64,000 nt of DNA from Brevibacillus antibioticus (GTDB lineage Bacteria; Bacillota; Bacilli; Brevibacillales; Brevibacillaceae). This document shows, piece after piece, positions 14,908 through 24,901 of this stretch. The notes beneath the pieces were generated by a model, which saw only the letters and a list, made by a program, of their open reading frames with translations, ran no database searches and had not been told where the DNA came from. The stretch spans positions 5,207,001-5,271,000 of the forward strand of contig NZ_SZNK01000001.1 in assembly GCF_005217615.1 (NCBI RefSeq), given 5' to 3'. Made by a program: the position numbers and the translations under genes. Position 1 is the stretch's first letter; each line of letters opens with the position of its first letter.

Positions 14908-15547
14908 TTTGGACGGGACCTTGCTGGACAGTCGGGATGCGGTCGTGGATGCCGTTGCCTTTACTGCTCGGCAATACGCACCGGGACATTTTAGCAGGGA
15001 AGAGCTTCTTGCGCGTTTTGGAGAATCTTTTGATGATTTTTTGGCGGCAGTTGCTACAGCAGCAGGCGTCCCAGACAAAAAGGAAGTGCTGCAAAGGTAC
15101 TTCGCCTATGTACGGGAGCATCATGAAGAACACGTCAAACTGTTTCCGTTTGTTCGCGAAGGGTTAGAAAAGCTGAAGGCGGCGGGCTTTGCGATGGCGA
15201 TCGTCACGAACAAGCAACGGGAGTTTACATTGGCTGGTCTGGAGATGGCGGGGATTGAGCATCTGTTTGAGGCAATCGTGACTGTCGATGACGTATCACG
15301 AGGCAAGCCGTCGGCTGAGCCTGTACAAAAAGCATTGGTGGCGCTGGACAAACGTCCCGAGCAAGCCATAATGATCGGTGACAGTCGCTATGATGTACTG
15401 GCTGCGGTAGGAGCGGGTGTGCAGTCTGTCGTACTGGAGTGGTACGGACAAGAGAACTGGCTCTACGCTTTTCCGGATTACCGCTACGCCAATTTCGAGG
15501 CATTTGTTACGGAAATGCTGGCCGCAAAGGCACAAGGAGGGAAATAA
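14885..15547 (+). CDS. HAD-superfamily phosphatase (PpaX/Gph type)
   Basis: The product is 220 residues. Motif I is LLFDLDGTLLDS near residue 5, motif II AIVTNKQ, motif III Lys in GKPSAEPV, and motif IV MIGDSRYD: the full catalytic set of HAD phosphatases with a helical cap, as in phosphoglycolate or pyrophosphate phosphatases. TTG 14885 is chosen because GAAGGAG lies about 11 bases upstream and it gives the normal N-terminus; it overlaps glpP by 23 bases. Lying in the glycerophosphodiester operon, it may hydrolyse glycerol-3-phosphate or a related phosphate. The substrate is inferred from context only. Confidence 0.85.
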   Translation: MIQALLFDLDGTLLDSRDAVVDAVAFTARQYAPGHFSREELLARFGESFDDFLAAVATAAGVPDKKEVLQRYFAYVREHHEEHVKLFPFVREGLEKLKAAGFAMAIVTNKQREFTLAGLEMAGIEHLFEAIVTVDDVSRGKPSAEPVQKALVALDKRPEQAIMIGDSRYDVLAAVGAGVQSVVLEWYGQENWLYAFPDYRYANFEAFVTEMLAAKAQGGK

Positions 15548-15553
15548 AAACAG

Positions 15554-16621
15554 ATGGCACGTGTGGTGTTGGAGAAGGTAACGAAGGCCTTTCAGAATCA
15601 AAGCGTGGTCAAAGGATTAGATTTGGTCATTCCAGACGGCTCCTTTACGGTTCTGGTAGGTCCGTCCGGCTGTGGGAAATCAACCACACTCAGGATGATC
15701 GCTGGCTTGGAAACAGTGACGGACGGCAAAATCATAATCGGTGATCAAACGGTGAACCAATTGCCACCTGGCAAGCGTGATATAGCAATGGTTTTTCAAA
15801 ACTACGCCCTCTACCCAACTATGAACGTGTACGACAATATCGCCTATGGCTTGAGAAACCGGGGAACGTCGAAAAAGGAATGTCAGGCGCTGGTCGAGGA
15901 GATCGCGGAAATCGTCGGGCTATCCGATTATCTCAAGCGCAAGCCATCTCAGCTCTCCGGTGGTCAAAGGCAGCGTGTTGCACTCGCTCGGGCTATGGTG
16001 AAAAAGCCAAAGGTCTTCCTGATGGACGAACCACTCTCCAATCTCGATGCGAAGCTGCGAAATCAGATGCGAGTGGAATTGACCAGCCTGCACAAGCAGC
16101 TCGGCAGCACCTTCATCTACGTGACACATGATCAGGTAGAGGCGATGACCATGGGCGATCAGATCGTCGTCATGAATGACGGACACATTATGCAAGTAGC
16201 GACCCCGATGGATTTGTATCAGGAGCCGGAAAATCTGTTTGTTGCCCAATTTATTGGTTCTCCGCCGATGAACATTGTTTCAGCGGAGGGTAAGAGTGAA
16301 CACGTATGGGGATTCCGCCCGGAAAAAGCAGTGTTGTTCCCTACTGGTGTCTCTGCCATCACGAGCGAAGAGATGTGGAACGCACGAGGTCAGGTCGTAT
16401 CCAGGGAAATTCTCGGCTCAGACACGCTCCTTCACGTGGAGACGGAAAAAGGCAGGGTCATCGTCAAAGCGGACTCGGAGGTCGCGATGCAGGTCGGCTC
16501 TTCGGTTACGGTCACTGTACCGTGGGCGTACATATATGTGTTCGAAAAAGGGAGCGGAAAACGAGTGGGTCGCATGAGTGGACGAGTGCCTGTATCGACA
16601 CGTGCAGGAGGCGATAGCTGA
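15554..16621 (+). CDS. ugpC: ABC transporter ATP-binding protein (UgpC/MsmK type)
   Basis: The product is 355 residues. Walker A is GPSGCGKST near residue 37, signature [15 protein letters not shown], Walker [14 protein letters not shown]-loop [12 protein letters not shown], followed by a C-terminal TOBE/OB domain of about 120 residues as in MalK/UgpC ATPases of the CUT1 group. GGAGGG lies about 12 bases before ATG 15554. The stop overlaps the start of the next gene by one base. It drives the adjacent UgpA/UgpE channel. Some Bacillus ATPases of this type serve several sugar importers, but its place here points to glycerol-phosphate compounds. Confidence 0.9.
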   Translation: MARVVLEKVTKAFQNQSVVKGLDLVIPDGSFTVLVGPSGCGKSTTLRMIAGLETVTDGKIIIGDQTVNQLPPGKRDIAMVFQNYALYPTMNVYDNIAYGLRNRGTSKKECQALVEEIAEIVGLSDYLKRKPSQLSGGQRQRVALARAMVKKPKVFLMDEPLSNLDAKLRNQMRVELTSLHKQLGSTFIYVTHDQVEAMTMGDQIVVMNDGHIMQVATPMDLYQEPENLFVAQFIGSPPMNIVSAEGKSEHVWGFRPEKAVLFPTGVSAITSEEMWNARGQVVSREILGSDTLLHVETEKGRVIVKADSEVAMQVGSSVTVTVPWAYIYVFEKGSGKRVGRMSGRVPVSTRAGGDS

Positions 16622-17577
16622 TGCGAAAAGCGGCAACTGTACAGGAGTTGCCGGGTGTAAGCCAGTCGAAAACAGAAGTGCGCTCGCCGGCATTTGCATG
16701 GTCTGACCTCGCATCCCGGCTGCGTCCGTACTTGTATCTGGCACCCGCATTGATTTGCTTTGCCCTGTTCTTCTTTTACCCGATTGGCTCGATCATTTAT
16801 TTGAGCTTTCAGGACTGGTCACTGATCAATTTGGAGCAAATGGAATGGGTAGGCTTGCAAAACTATCAGGACTTGATGGTAGACGGAGATTTTCATCAAG
16901 TATTGGGAAATACCGTGGTCTTTACCATTGCGACAGTGGGGATCGGCTTGACGTTATCTTTCCTGCTCGCCCTGTGGCTGAATAAAAAGGCAAAGGTGTA
17001 CGGCATTATTCAGGCGACTGTTTTCAGTCCTCACATCATCTCGCTGGTATCTGTCTCCATGCTGTGGATGTGGCTGATGGACCCGCAGTTTGGCCTGTTG
17101 AACGCAGGACTGGAAGCGGTCGGATTGCCTGCGTATACGTGGCTGACTGATCCGAAAAGCTCGTTGCTGTCACTGATTATCGTCAGCATTTGGAAAGTTG
17201 TCGGTTATAACACGCTCATTTTCATCGCAGGTTTGCAAAGCATTCCGGGCGATATATACGAGGCAGCAGCACTCGATCAATCGCCATGGTGGCGGACGCT
17301 GAGACGGATTACCATACCGATGCTGTCGCCAACGATTTTCTTTCTGCTCATTATCAATACGATCACATCCTTTCAAGCGTTCGACACGATTGCCATTATG
17401 ACACAGGGTGGTCCAATCAATAGCACGAACATGCTTGTCTACTACATTTATCAGCAGGGCATGGACTTCTACAATGGCGGGATTGCTTCGGCTGCCTCTG
17501 TCATTTTGCTGATACTGGTAGGGATTTTAACAGCTATACATTTCCTGGTGATGTCCAAGCGCGTGCATTATCGCTGA
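16621..17577 (+). CDS. ugpA: ABC transporter permease UgpA-like
   Basis: The product is 318 residues, with a polar N-terminal 35 residues and six membrane segments. The cytoplasmic EAA loop reads YEAAALDQSPWWRTLRRITIP near residue 218, where the ATPase docks. It belongs to the MalF/UgpA type of CUT1 permeases. ATG 16621 overlaps the ugpC stop (TGATG). With UgpE it forms the transmembrane channel for the operon's importer. Confidence 0.9.
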   Translation: MRKAATVQELPGVSQSKTEVRSPAFAWSDLASRLRPYLYLAPALICFALFFFYPIGSIIYLSFQDWSLINLEQMEWVGLQNYQDLMVDGDFHQVLGNTVVFTIATVGIGLTLSFLLALWLNKKAKVYGIIQATVFSPHIISLVSVSMLWMWLMDPQFGLLNAGLEAVGLPAYTWLTDPKSSLLSLIIVSIWKVVGYNTLIFIAGLQSIPGDIYEAAALDQSPWWRTLRRITIPMLSPTIFFLLIINTITSFQAFDTIAIMTQGGPINSTNMLVYYIYQQGMDFYNGGIASAASVILLILVGILTAIHFLVMSKRVHYR

Positions 17578-17603
17578 TGAACTCATGAGAAAGGAGGAGT
17601 AGC

Positions 17604-18431
17604 ATGTATCGAGTGGTTTTGGCTTCACGCAAGACCGTGGAATGGATTGGGCTTTTGATTGTGGGTTTCCTGTTTGTGTTCCCGTTTCTGTGGATGGCAT
17701 CGACGGCTTTCAAAACGATGCCAGAGGTCCTGCAATTTCCCCCGACGCTTTTGCCTGAGACGTGGGAGTGGAGCAACTTCGCCCAAGCCTGGGAATCAGG
17801 TCCGTTCCATATGTTTACGTGGAACAGCATTCTCGTTGCGGTAGGGATTTTGATCCTGCAATTTTTGACGGCGGTGCCTGCGGCCTACGCTTTTGCACGC
17901 TACAAGTTTCCCGGTCGCAATCTGTTGTTCGGTCTTGTCTTGATTGTCTTGATGATTCCCGGACAAGTCATCTTTTTGCCGATCTACGTGCAATTGAGTG
18001 GCTGGGGGCTCATCAATACGCTGTGGTCGCTCATCCTGCCGTACGCAGCCAGTGCTTTCGGAATCTTCCTGCTCAGGCAAGCGTTCATGCAGGTGCCCGA
18101 TGAAGTGATCGAGGCAGCGCGTTTGGACAATGCTTCCGAGTGGAAGATCATGTGGACGATCATGGTGCCGATGGCAAAGCCTGTACTGGTCACCTTCGGA
18201 CTATTCAGCTTTATTTACCACTGGAACGACTATTTCTGGCCGCTGATTATGACCAACAGCGACGAGGCGCGCACCTTGCCGATCGGAATATCCAGCTTGC
18301 ACATGTCCGACGGCGGAACCTTGTGGAACGTCATGATGGCGGGCAACATGATCCTCATTCTACCGATTCTCGTGATTTTCTTCGTGGCACAACGGCATAT
18401 TATCAAAGCGTTCATCTACCAATCTAAATAA
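17604..18431 (+). CDS. ugpE: ABC transporter permease UgpE-like
   Basis: The product is 275 residues with six membrane segments and a MalG-type EAA loop (VIEAARLDNASEWKIMWTIM near residue 170). The end, IIKAFIYQSK, resembles the usual FVAGLTAGAVKG-type tail in position. AAAGGAGGAG precedes ATG 17604. It is the second half of the heterodimeric channel with UgpA. Confidence 0.9.
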   Translation: MYRVVLASRKTVEWIGLLIVGFLFVFPFLWMASTAFKTMPEVLQFPPTLLPETWEWSNFAQAWESGPFHMFTWNSILVAVGILILQFLTAVPAAYAFARYKFPGRNLLFGLVLIVLMIPGQVIFLPIYVQLSGWGLINTLWSLILPYAASAFGIFLLRQAFMQVPDEVIEAARLDNASEWKIMWTIMVPMAKPVLVTFGLFSFIYHWNDYFWPLIMTNSDEARTLPIGISSLHMSDGGTLWNVMMAGNMILILPILVIFFVAQRHIIKAFIYQSK

Positions 18432-18461
18432 AAAGATAGCTCTTAGGGAGGAAATCAAACC

Positions 18462-19790
18462 ATGTTTTCCATGAAAAAGACGGGAACGATTCTATGTGCA
18501 TTGACTATCGGTTTGTCAGGAGTGTTGGCTGGATGCGGATCATCTGGAAAAGAACAGTCTGCTAGTACAGGCGGCACTTCTCAGCCAGCAGCATCTACAG
18601 CATCCAGCGGCCCTGTCCAAATTGATTTCTGGTATGCGTTGGGTGGCGTTCGTGGGAAAACCATCGAGGATATGGTCAAAAAATTCAATGAAACACATAA
18701 AGATATTATCGTCAAACCAGCCTACCAAGGGGCGTATCAAGAGAACCACTCCAAAGTACTGGCATCTGTAGCAGCGAACAATAATCCAGATGTCACGATG
18801 GTCGAGATCGCTTCCATCGCGGCATTTGCGGATGCAAAGGTCTTGGAAGATTTGACTCCCTACTCGCAGGGGGATGAAAAGAAGTACATTCCAGGTCTCA
18901 TGAAAAATTCTTATTGGAAAGACAAACTATACGCAGTACCATTTAACCGATCCACTCCATTGTTGTACATCAACCGCGATATGTTAAAAGAAGCAGGACT
19001 TGATTCAAACGGTCCGAAAACATGGGATGAGCTCGTTAGCTTTTCGCAAAAGCTGAGCAAAAAAGAAGGAGATAAAATTACCCGGTACGGCTTCTCTACA
19101 CCAGTTGATATCTGGTTCTACGAAGCGCTTGTTTTCCAAGGCGGGGGCAACATCTTGAGCGAGAACGGTAAGGAGCTGACAATCAACAACGAAGCAGGAA
19201 AAGCACCGCTTGAGCTCTGGTCCAAAATGGTGAAGGAAGGCATCATGAAAAACCCTCCAGGAGAGAACTACAATGCGTGGGATGTAGCAGAGCAAGACTT
19301 CCTGAATCAAAAAGTGGGCATGATTTTTACCTCGACAGGCTCCTTGACGGAATTGAAGAAAAATGCCAAATTTGACATGGGTGCAGCTTTCTTGCCAGCC
19401 AATAAAACGCTTGGTACGCCAACGGGCGGCGCGAATCTCGTGATGCTGGCGAAGTCGACCGATGCAGAGAAAAAAGCAGCGTGGGAGTTCATGAAGTGGA
19501 TGACCGATACCGAGCAAACAGTTCCGTGGTCAATCGCTTCCGGTTATATGCCTGTTACGACAGAAGCTATTGATTCGGCTGAAATGAAGGCATTCTATGA
19601 AAAAGAGCCAAACTTCAAGGTCGCGGTAGATCAACTGCAATACGGCTATCCTCGTCCAATGGCTCCTGGCTACAAAGAATTGCAGGATGTGATTCAAAAA
19701 GAACTGCAACGTGCGATGCTTGGCCAAGCGACTGTAGATGAAGCGATGCAGGCGGCGACGGAAAAAGGCAGCAAGCTTTTGAAAAAATAA
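18462..19790 (+). CDS. ugpB: Glycerophosphodiester/G3P-type solute-binding lipoprotein
   Basis: The product is 442 residues with a lipoprotein signal (SGVLAGCGSSG, Cys near residue 26), a Ser/Thr/Ala linker, then an extracellular solute-binding protein 1 fold: IDFWYALGGVRGKTIEDM, YAVPFNRSTPLLYINRDML and GGANLVMLAKSTDAEKKAAW. The Ugp-type is supported by FWYALGG and the neighbouring GlpQ; family members bind sn-glycerol-3-phosphate or glycerophosphocholine-like diesters. GGGAGG lies before ATG 18462. It stands outside the membrane and feeds UgpA/E. Confidence 0.88.
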   Translation: MFSMKKTGTILCALTIGLSGVLAGCGSSGKEQSASTGGTSQPAASTASSGPVQIDFWYALGGVRGKTIEDMVKKFNETHKDIIVKPAYQGAYQENHSKVLASVAANNNPDVTMVEIASIAAFADAKVLEDLTPYSQGDEKKYIPGLMKNSYWKDKLYAVPFNRSTPLLYINRDMLKEAGLDSNGPKTWDELVSFSQKLSKKEGDKITRYGFSTPVDIWFYEALVFQGGGNILSENGKELTINNEAGKAPLELWSKMVKEGIMKNPPGENYNAWDVAEQDFLNQKVGMIFTSTGSLTELKKNAKFDMGAAFLPANKTLGTPTGGANLVMLAKSTDAEKKAAWEFMKWMTDTEQTVPWSIASGYMPVTTEAIDSAEMKAFYEKEPNFKVAVDQLQYGYPRPMAPGYKELQDVIQKELQRAMLGQATVDEAMQAATEKGSKLLKK

Positions 19791-19820
19791 CAGAAACGAA
19801 ATGATAGAGGAGCTGGCGAA

Positions 19821-20540
19821 ATGAACATTTGTATGGCACATCGCGGGTGGTCAGGCAAAGCCCCGGAGAATACAATGACAGCGATTCGACTGGCTCTGGC
19901 AGAGCCAGCTATCAAAGCAATGGAAATTGATGTACAGCTGACGCGTGACGGTGTTCCGGTGCTGATTCATGACTTTACGCTGGAACGCACGACCAATGGC
20001 CGCGGTTTGGTCATGGATCATACGCTGGCAGAGCTGCGTGAGCTGGATGCAGGGAGCTGGTTTGGCGACAAGTTTGCGGGCGAGCGAATCCCTACATTCG
20101 AGGAAGTGCTGATCGCAGTAAAAGGTCGCTGCACGCTAAATATCGAGTTGAAAGCAACAAGTGACATGTACCCGGGTATCGCTGAAAAGGTGCTCGCACT
20201 TGTAGAGAAGCATGGAATGAAGCAAGAGGTGTGTCTGACTTCATTTGACCACGATTTGATCCGTCACGTTCGCACGCTCGATCAAGAAGTGCAGACAGGC
20301 CTGATTGTATATGGTCGCCCTGTACTCATGCTGGAACAGATGGAGGCAGCAGGTGCTACGATCCTCTCCATGGGATATCCGTATCTGAATCGTGAGCTAA
20401 CAGTAGCCGCGATTGAAAAAGGCTTTAAAGTCATCGCGTGGACGCTGGATGATCCGAAGCATATCCGCGAAGTCATTTCGTGGCATCCTCAGGTTCAAAT
20501 TTGCACGAACCATCCTGACCGGATGTGGGAGTTTGTGTAA
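19821..20540 (+). CDS. glpQ: Glycerophosphodiester phosphodiesterase (UgpQ/GlpQ type)
   Basis: The product is 239 residues with no signal peptide, so it is cytosolic like UgpQ. Catalytic features: AHRGWSGKAPENTM (His-Arg and Glu-Asn), EIDVQLTRDGVPVLIHDFTL with the metal-binding Glu and Asp and general His, LNIELKA, and a closing TNHPDRM. It hydrolyses imported glycerophosphodiesters to an alcohol and glycerol-3-phosphate, the GlpP effector, closing the regulatory loop of the operon. GGAG lies before ATG 19821. Confidence 0.92.
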   Translation: MNICMAHRGWSGKAPENTMTAIRLALAEPAIKAMEIDVQLTRDGVPVLIHDFTLERTTNGRGLVMDHTLAELRELDAGSWFGDKFAGERIPTFEEVLIAVKGRCTLNIELKATSDMYPGIAEKVLALVEKHGMKQEVCLTSFDHDLIRHVRTLDQEVQTGLIVYGRPVLMLEQMEAAGATILSMGYPYLNRELTVAAIEKGFKVIAWTLDDPKHIREVISWHPQVQICTNHPDRMWEFV

Positions 20541-20545
20541 GCACA

Positions 20546-20597
20546 AGCAGGAAAGAGCCGCCGGGCAACATGCCAGGCGGCTTTCCTGTTTCGTTGT
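20546..20597. terminator. Bidirectional terminator between glpQ and chemoreceptor gene
   Basis: Arms 20546-20562 and 20577-20591 pair through GCCGCC/GGCGGC and flanking GGAAA/TTTCC, with one bulge. It lies between converging genes. Confidence 0.8.
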
Positions 20598-20602
20598 TTG
20601 GA

Positions 20603-22591
20603 CTATATCTTGAATTTGCTTACATGCGATTGTAGTTCTTCGGCTATTCTTGCCAGAGAAGTAGCTGATGAATTGACTTCTTCCATAGCTGCTAGCTGTT
20701 CTTCTGTGGCGGCCGATACGCTTTGTGTTCCGTCAGCAGAATTCTCCGCTACTTCTTCAATGACACCGACCAATTCTACCACCTGTTTGGTGCCTAAAGA
20801 CATTTGCTCAGAATAAGATTTTACTTCTTGAATTTGGCTGGCCACCTGCGTGACAGCATCTTGGATCTGTTCGAAGGACTTGCCTGCATTGTTAACGACC
20901 ATAAGTCCAGTGGCGACCTCCTTGGTGCCCTGTTCCATCGAAACGACAGCCTGGTTTGATTCGAGCTGAATCGTCGTAATCAACAGTTTAATCTGTTGCG
21001 CTGATTGCGCGGACTGCTCAGCCAATTTACGCACTTCGTCTGCCACAACGGCGAAACCGCGCCCCTGTTCACCAGCTCTCGCCGCTTCAATAGCTGCGTT
21101 AAGCGCTAACAGATTTGTTTGTTCAGCTATGGCAGTGATGACTTGTACGATTTGTCCGATTTCCTGCGAACTGTTTCCTAATCGTTTGACGATATCGGCA
21201 ATGTTGCCGACAGTGTTCTCGATCGATTGCATCTGGCTGATAACGACCTGAAGGGCCTGATTTCCTTCCACTGCAATTTGGGAAGCGTCCAAAGCTGATT
21301 CGGCAGCTTGTTGTGCATTCGTGGCAACCAGCTGAGCCCCTGTCGATACACCTTGAATTGCGGTGACACTTTCCTCTACACTCTTCACTTGCTTTTCCGC
21401 ACCGTAAGCTACTTCCTGAATCGTTATGGCGATTTGCTCGGTAGCCTTGCTCGTATGGTCGGAGTTGACCGACAATTCCTCTGCTGAAGAAGCAAGATCT
21501 GAAGCTGTATCATTTACTTGTTGAATAATCGTTCGCAGGTTGAGCACCATGGTGTTTACTGATTGGGATAGCTGTCCAACCTCATCCTTGGTTCGAATTT
21601 GCAACGGTTGTACAGTCAGTTCACCCTCGGAAATGCGGTTAGCCACGGAGGCAACTGCCGCAATAGGACGGGAGATTTGCCGGGAAACAACGTATGCGAT
21701 TGCGATCACGACAGCAACAACAATGATGACAATGATCGTAACCATGGTGGTAACGGATGAAACCGCAGACGTTATGGATTCGACAGGGATATGCAGATAC
21801 AAACCAAAGTTGGTCTTGGGAATGGGGGAATAGGTGACAACGTATTCCTTGCCATTGTCTGAGTAGTTGTATGAGCCCTTTTCCGTTTTTCCTGATTTCA
21901 GGATTTCCATTAAGGGTTGCGGCAGAGCGGATTGGGCAAGCGGTTTTCCGATCAGATCCTGGGTAGGATGGTACTGAATGTGATCCTTGTTATCAACGAG
22001 AATCGGATAACCATCGTTGCCTACTTTCAAATTTTTGAGGAATGTAGATGCGAAGTCGTCTACATTGACGAGCCCGGTCAAGACACCAAGCTTCTCATTG
22101 TTTTTCCCTTTTACAGGGGAAGCGACGATGATAGAGCGATTGCCGGTTGTCTTCGCAACAAGAACATCAGAGAAGCTGGGCTTGTCTTGCATGCCGTCTT
22201 TGAAGAATTGGCGCTCGCCAAGGTTGATTCCAACGCTCTTGGGGAAAGTATCAGCTGTTACTTTTCCGTCGCTTGCGATAAACGTATTTCCGTCATACAG
22301 TTTCATTTCCTCGGTAAACTTGCGAATGAATTCATTTTTTGCTGCTGCATCATCGGATTGAATATCCGAGGTACGGGCTAAAACTTGAATTTCTGTCATA
22401 CGCCGGTCCAGATATTGATCCATAGCTATGGCTGTACTGGAAGTAAGGTCAACATAGGATGATTTTTGTTTATCAATCAGAATGGATGAAAAGCTGCTCG
22501 TGATAAACAACGAAACGGCAGTAAGTGGAATGACGGCTACGACGAGAAACCAAAGGATCATTTTGTTCCTGAGTTTGTTGAACAAAAACAT
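20603..22591 (-). CDS. Methyl-accepting chemotaxis protein with extracellular Cache domain
   Basis: The product is 662 residues. There is a membrane segment near residues 10-32, an extracellular dCache-type sensor of about 250 residues ([51 protein letters not shown]), a second membrane segment near 275-300, HAMP ([20 protein letters not shown]), and the signalling domain with hairpin tip [20 protein letters not shown]. dCache_1 receptors commonly bind amino acids or small carboxylates. ATG 22591 has AGGAG 11 bases upstream; a GTG at 22603 abuts the ribosome site and is unlikely. Confidence 0.92.
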   Translation of the reverse strand: MFLFNKLRNKMILWFLVVAVIPLTAVSLFITSSFSSILIDKQKSSYVDLTSSTAIAMDQYLDRRMTEIQVLARTSDIQSDDAAAKNEFIRKFTEEMKLYDGNTFIASDGKVTADTFPKSVGINLGERQFFKDGMQDKPSFSDVLVAKTTGNRSIIVASPVKGKNNEKLGVLTGLVNVDDFASTFLKNLKVGNDGYPILVDNKDHIQYHPTQDLIGKPLAQSALPQPLMEILKSGKTEKGSYNYSDNGKEYVVTYSPIPKTNFGLYLHIPVESITSAVSSVTTMVTIIVIIVVAVVIAIAYVVSRQISRPIAAVASVANRISEGELTVQPLQIRTKDEVGQLSQSVNTMVLNLRTIIQQVNDTASDLASSAEELSVNSDHTSKATEQIAITIQEVAYGAEKQVKSVEESVTAIQGVSTGAQLVATNAQQAAESALDASQIAVEGNQALQVVISQMQSIENTVGNIADIVKRLGNSSQEIGQIVQVITAIAEQTNLLALNAAIEAARAGEQGRGFAVVADEVRKLAEQSAQSAQQIKLLITTIQLESNQAVVSMEQGTKEVATGLMVVNNAGKSFEQIQDAVTQVASQIQEVKSYSEQMSLGTKQVVELVGVIEEVAENSADGTQSVSAATEEQLAAMEEVNSSATSLARIAEELQSHVSKFKI

Positions 22592-22632
22592 AGGTTTGTC
22601 CACTCCTAATCCGTGAATGCAAAATAGAAACA

Positions 22633-22664
22633 GTCAGCTGCTGAGATGAACTCAGCAGTCTGAC
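22633..22664 (-). terminator. Terminator of ggt
   Basis: A stem of CTGCTGAG/CTCAGCAG extended by GTCAG/TGAC, followed on the minus strand by TGTTTCTATTTT. Confidence 0.65.
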
Positions 22665-22670
22665 CAAATA

Positions 22671-24389
22671 TTAATAGCCCATTGCTGCGCCTTCACCGCG
22701 AGGATCAGCACCACCGAATTTTACATTGGTTTTCGGGTCAATCAGGATGGCGCCGGACTGTCCCATCGCATCGGTATAGGCTGCTTCCAGCTTTTCGACT
22801 GGATGCCCACGTTTAATGAGCTCGTCTAGGACTTCTTGAGGGATGCGGCTTTCCACCTTGAGATTGTTGGAAGCAGATCCCCAGTTGCGTCCATGCAGCC
22901 ATCTTGGTGCTTCGATTGCGTCTTGCACGCTGAAACCAAAGTCGATGATACGTGTGACGAGAGCGGCTTGCGTTTGCGGCTGTCCTTCTCCCCCTTGTGT
23001 TCCGTAGAGAAGATAAGGCTTGTCCCCTTTAAAGAGCATCGCTGGGTTAATGGTGTGGAAGGTGCGTTTTCCTGGTTCCAAGTGATTGATGTGTTTGGAA
23101 TCCAAAGAGAAATAGCTTCCGCGGTTTTGTAAAAGGACGCCCGTATCTTTCGCTACGATGCCGGAGCCCCAGTCAAAATAGTGACTCTGAATGATGGATA
23201 CTGCATTCCCATCTTTGTCGACGATCCCGAACCAGGTTGTATCGCCTTTTGGATCCAGTGGTTCTACGGATTTGGCGGCTTGCTTCATATCAATGCGCGC
23301 AGCTAAATCTTTCCCGTGCTGCTTGGACAACAGCTCATCCACAGGGATATCCACAAAGGCAGGGTCAGTCAGCCATTTGTCGCGGTCAGCAAAAGATTGT
23401 TTGGTAGCTTCTACAATCGTGTGATAGTAATCGGGTGTTCCTTCACCCATGCTTTTGAGGTCGAAGTTATTCAAAACATTAAGAATGGAGAGTGATGCCA
23501 TGCCTTGGGAGTTAGGCGGCACGTTGTACGCTTTATAACCGCGGTAGTCTACTATAATTGGCTCTGCCCAAGTGGAGGTGTGCTTCTCAAAATCTTTCAA
23601 CGTGAGCAATCCGCCGTTGGCTTTCATGTCTGCTACGATTTTTTTAGCAACTTCTCCTTTATAAAAACCGTCAGCGCCTTTTTTTGCAATGATTCGCAAA
23701 GTATTGGCAAGATCCTTTTGTTTGAGAATTTCGCCTGCTGCATAGAGATCGCCGTTGGGCTTCAGGAATGTTTTACGGAATTCATCAAAACGTTGAAGAT
23801 TTTTCAAGTCATTGTCAGTTGGATCTGTCGCGTATTTTGTCCAATATACTTGGTTAGGGGAGACGGGATATCCGTTCTCGGCGTATCCAATGGCAGGCTC
23901 CAGCAGTCTGTTCCATTGAAGCTTATTGTTGCCCATGCTTTTATGGGCGTAGTTGTACGCCTCCCACCAGCCGGAGACGACACCAGGGACAGTGTTTGCC
24001 GATTCATAACCGCGGGACGGGATTTTTTCGTAGCCTTTGTTTTTGTAATAGTCGAGGGTTGCCTTTTCTCCTGCACGACCACTGCCGTTCAGCGCCTTTA
24101 GCTCTTTTGTTTTGGCATTGTAGATGAGCCAGAAGTTATCTCCACCAATGGTTGTGTAATGAGGATAGACGACAGCTAATGTGGAAGCGGCTGTAATAGC
24201 AGCATCTACTGCGTTTCCACCGTCTTCCAATGTCTTCAGGGCTGCAGCTGTAGCCAGATAGTGAGGAGTCGTCACCATTGCGTTCGGTGACATCGATGTT
24301 GGACGGTTAGCAGCTTGTGCCCCAGAGAATGTTGATACCCCGATGACAGCAGTCAGCGCGACGGTCGAGAGTTTCTTCCAGAATGACAT
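22671..24389 (-). CDS. ggt: Gamma-glutamyltransferase / acylase family, secreted
   Basis: The product is 572 residues with a signal peptide ending near SGAQAANR. This N-terminal-nucleophile hydrolase is made as a precursor and cleaves itself before a Thr near residue 382 (GDTTWFGIVDKDGNAVS). Other family marks are LNGSGRAGEKAT with the carboxylate-binding Arg, YDWGSG-type turn, NRGSYFSLDSKHINHLEPGK and GTQGGEGQPQTQ. The residue after the two Thr is Trp, where classical enzymes have His (TTH), closer to YwrD/cephalosporin-acylase-like members, so the substrate may differ from glutathione. GGAGG lies before ATG 24389. The long leader holds a probable c-di-GMP riboswitch. Confidence 0.88.
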   Translation of the reverse strand: MSFWKKLSTVALTAVIGVSTFSGAQAANRPTSMSPNAMVTTPHYLATAAALKTLEDGGNAVDAAITAASTLAVVYPHYTTIGGDNFWLIYNAKTKELKALNGSGRAGEKATLDYYKNKGYEKIPSRGYESANTVPGVVSGWWEAYNYAHKSMGNNKLQWNRLLEPAIGYAENGYPVSPNQVYWTKYATDPTDNDLKNLQRFDEFRKTFLKPNGDLYAAGEILKQKDLANTLRIIAKKGADGFYKGEVAKKIVADMKANGGLLTLKDFEKHTSTWAEPIIVDYRGYKAYNVPPNSQGMASLSILNVLNNFDLKSMGEGTPDYYHTIVEATKQSFADRDKWLTDPAFVDIPVDELLSKQHGKDLAARIDMKQAAKSVEPLDPKGDTTWFGIVDKDGNAVSIIQSHYFDWGSGIVAKDTGVLLQNRGSYFSLDSKHINHLEPGKRTFHTINPAMLFKGDKPYLLYGTQGGEGQPQTQAALVTRIIDFGFSVQDAIEAPRWLHGRNWGSASNNLKVESRIPQEVLDELIKRGHPVEKLEAAYTDAMGQSGAILIDPKTNVKFGGADPRGEGAAMGY

Positions 24390-24529
24390 TCCTATGAAAC
24401 CTCCTTCATGATGAATAAAATAATGAATTCATTAAACCGGCTATCCGCTGTTACCTCACCTCCTTCAAAAGTCAAAAATACACAAACATACAAAAATAGA
24501 CAAAAATAGACATTGTGAACACAAAAAAA

Positions 24530-24554
24530 GACCAATGATATAGGATCATTGGTC
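24530..24554 (-). terminator. Riboswitch expression-platform terminator
   Basis: GACCAATGAT/ATCATTGGTC, perfect 10-base arms, followed on the minus strand by seven T. It sits between the aptamer and ggt, so ggt expression should depend on whether this hairpin forms. Confidence 0.85.
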
Positions 24555-24559
24555 TCGTC

Positions 24560-24660
24560 CTACATCAATACTTCGGTAGCTGGCAAGCGTGTCCGCTGTT
24601 GCGGAGGTAGCCCCTGTAGCTTTGCGTCGCCGGATTTCCCCGGGTATGCCGTTTCGATAT
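24560..24660 (-). promoter_or_regulatory. Probable cyclic-di-GMP-I (GEMM) riboswitch upstream of ggt
   Basis: On the minus strand the order is GGGGAAATCCGGCGACGCAA, then AGCTACAGGGGCTA, a variable stem TCCGC/GCGGA, and GCCAGCTACCG. GACGCAAAGC-YA-AGGG-CTA followed by a GNTACCG-like element is the hallmark of GEMM class I aptamers that bind cyclic di-GMP (or related dinucleotides). A terminator follows within 10 bases and ggt is the only gene downstream. The class call rests on motif recognition by eye. Confidence 0.75.
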
Positions 24661-24901
24661 CAATGGATGAAGCATAAAATTGACACATTTACTGATGCGA
24701 TCGTTGTGGGAAAAAGTTCCTAAAACTCCATTTGCCAATAATATAGACTATTTACCATTTGTGGTAAATAAGAAAAATATTTTAATCCGGAAAAATAGTT
24801 AGGAATGCTATGTATTTTTCGAAAGATATTCACACACCTCCTGGGGCTGAACTGCTTATGATGATAAAAAGGCACATTCGCCAAGGGGTGAAACAAAGAC
24901 C

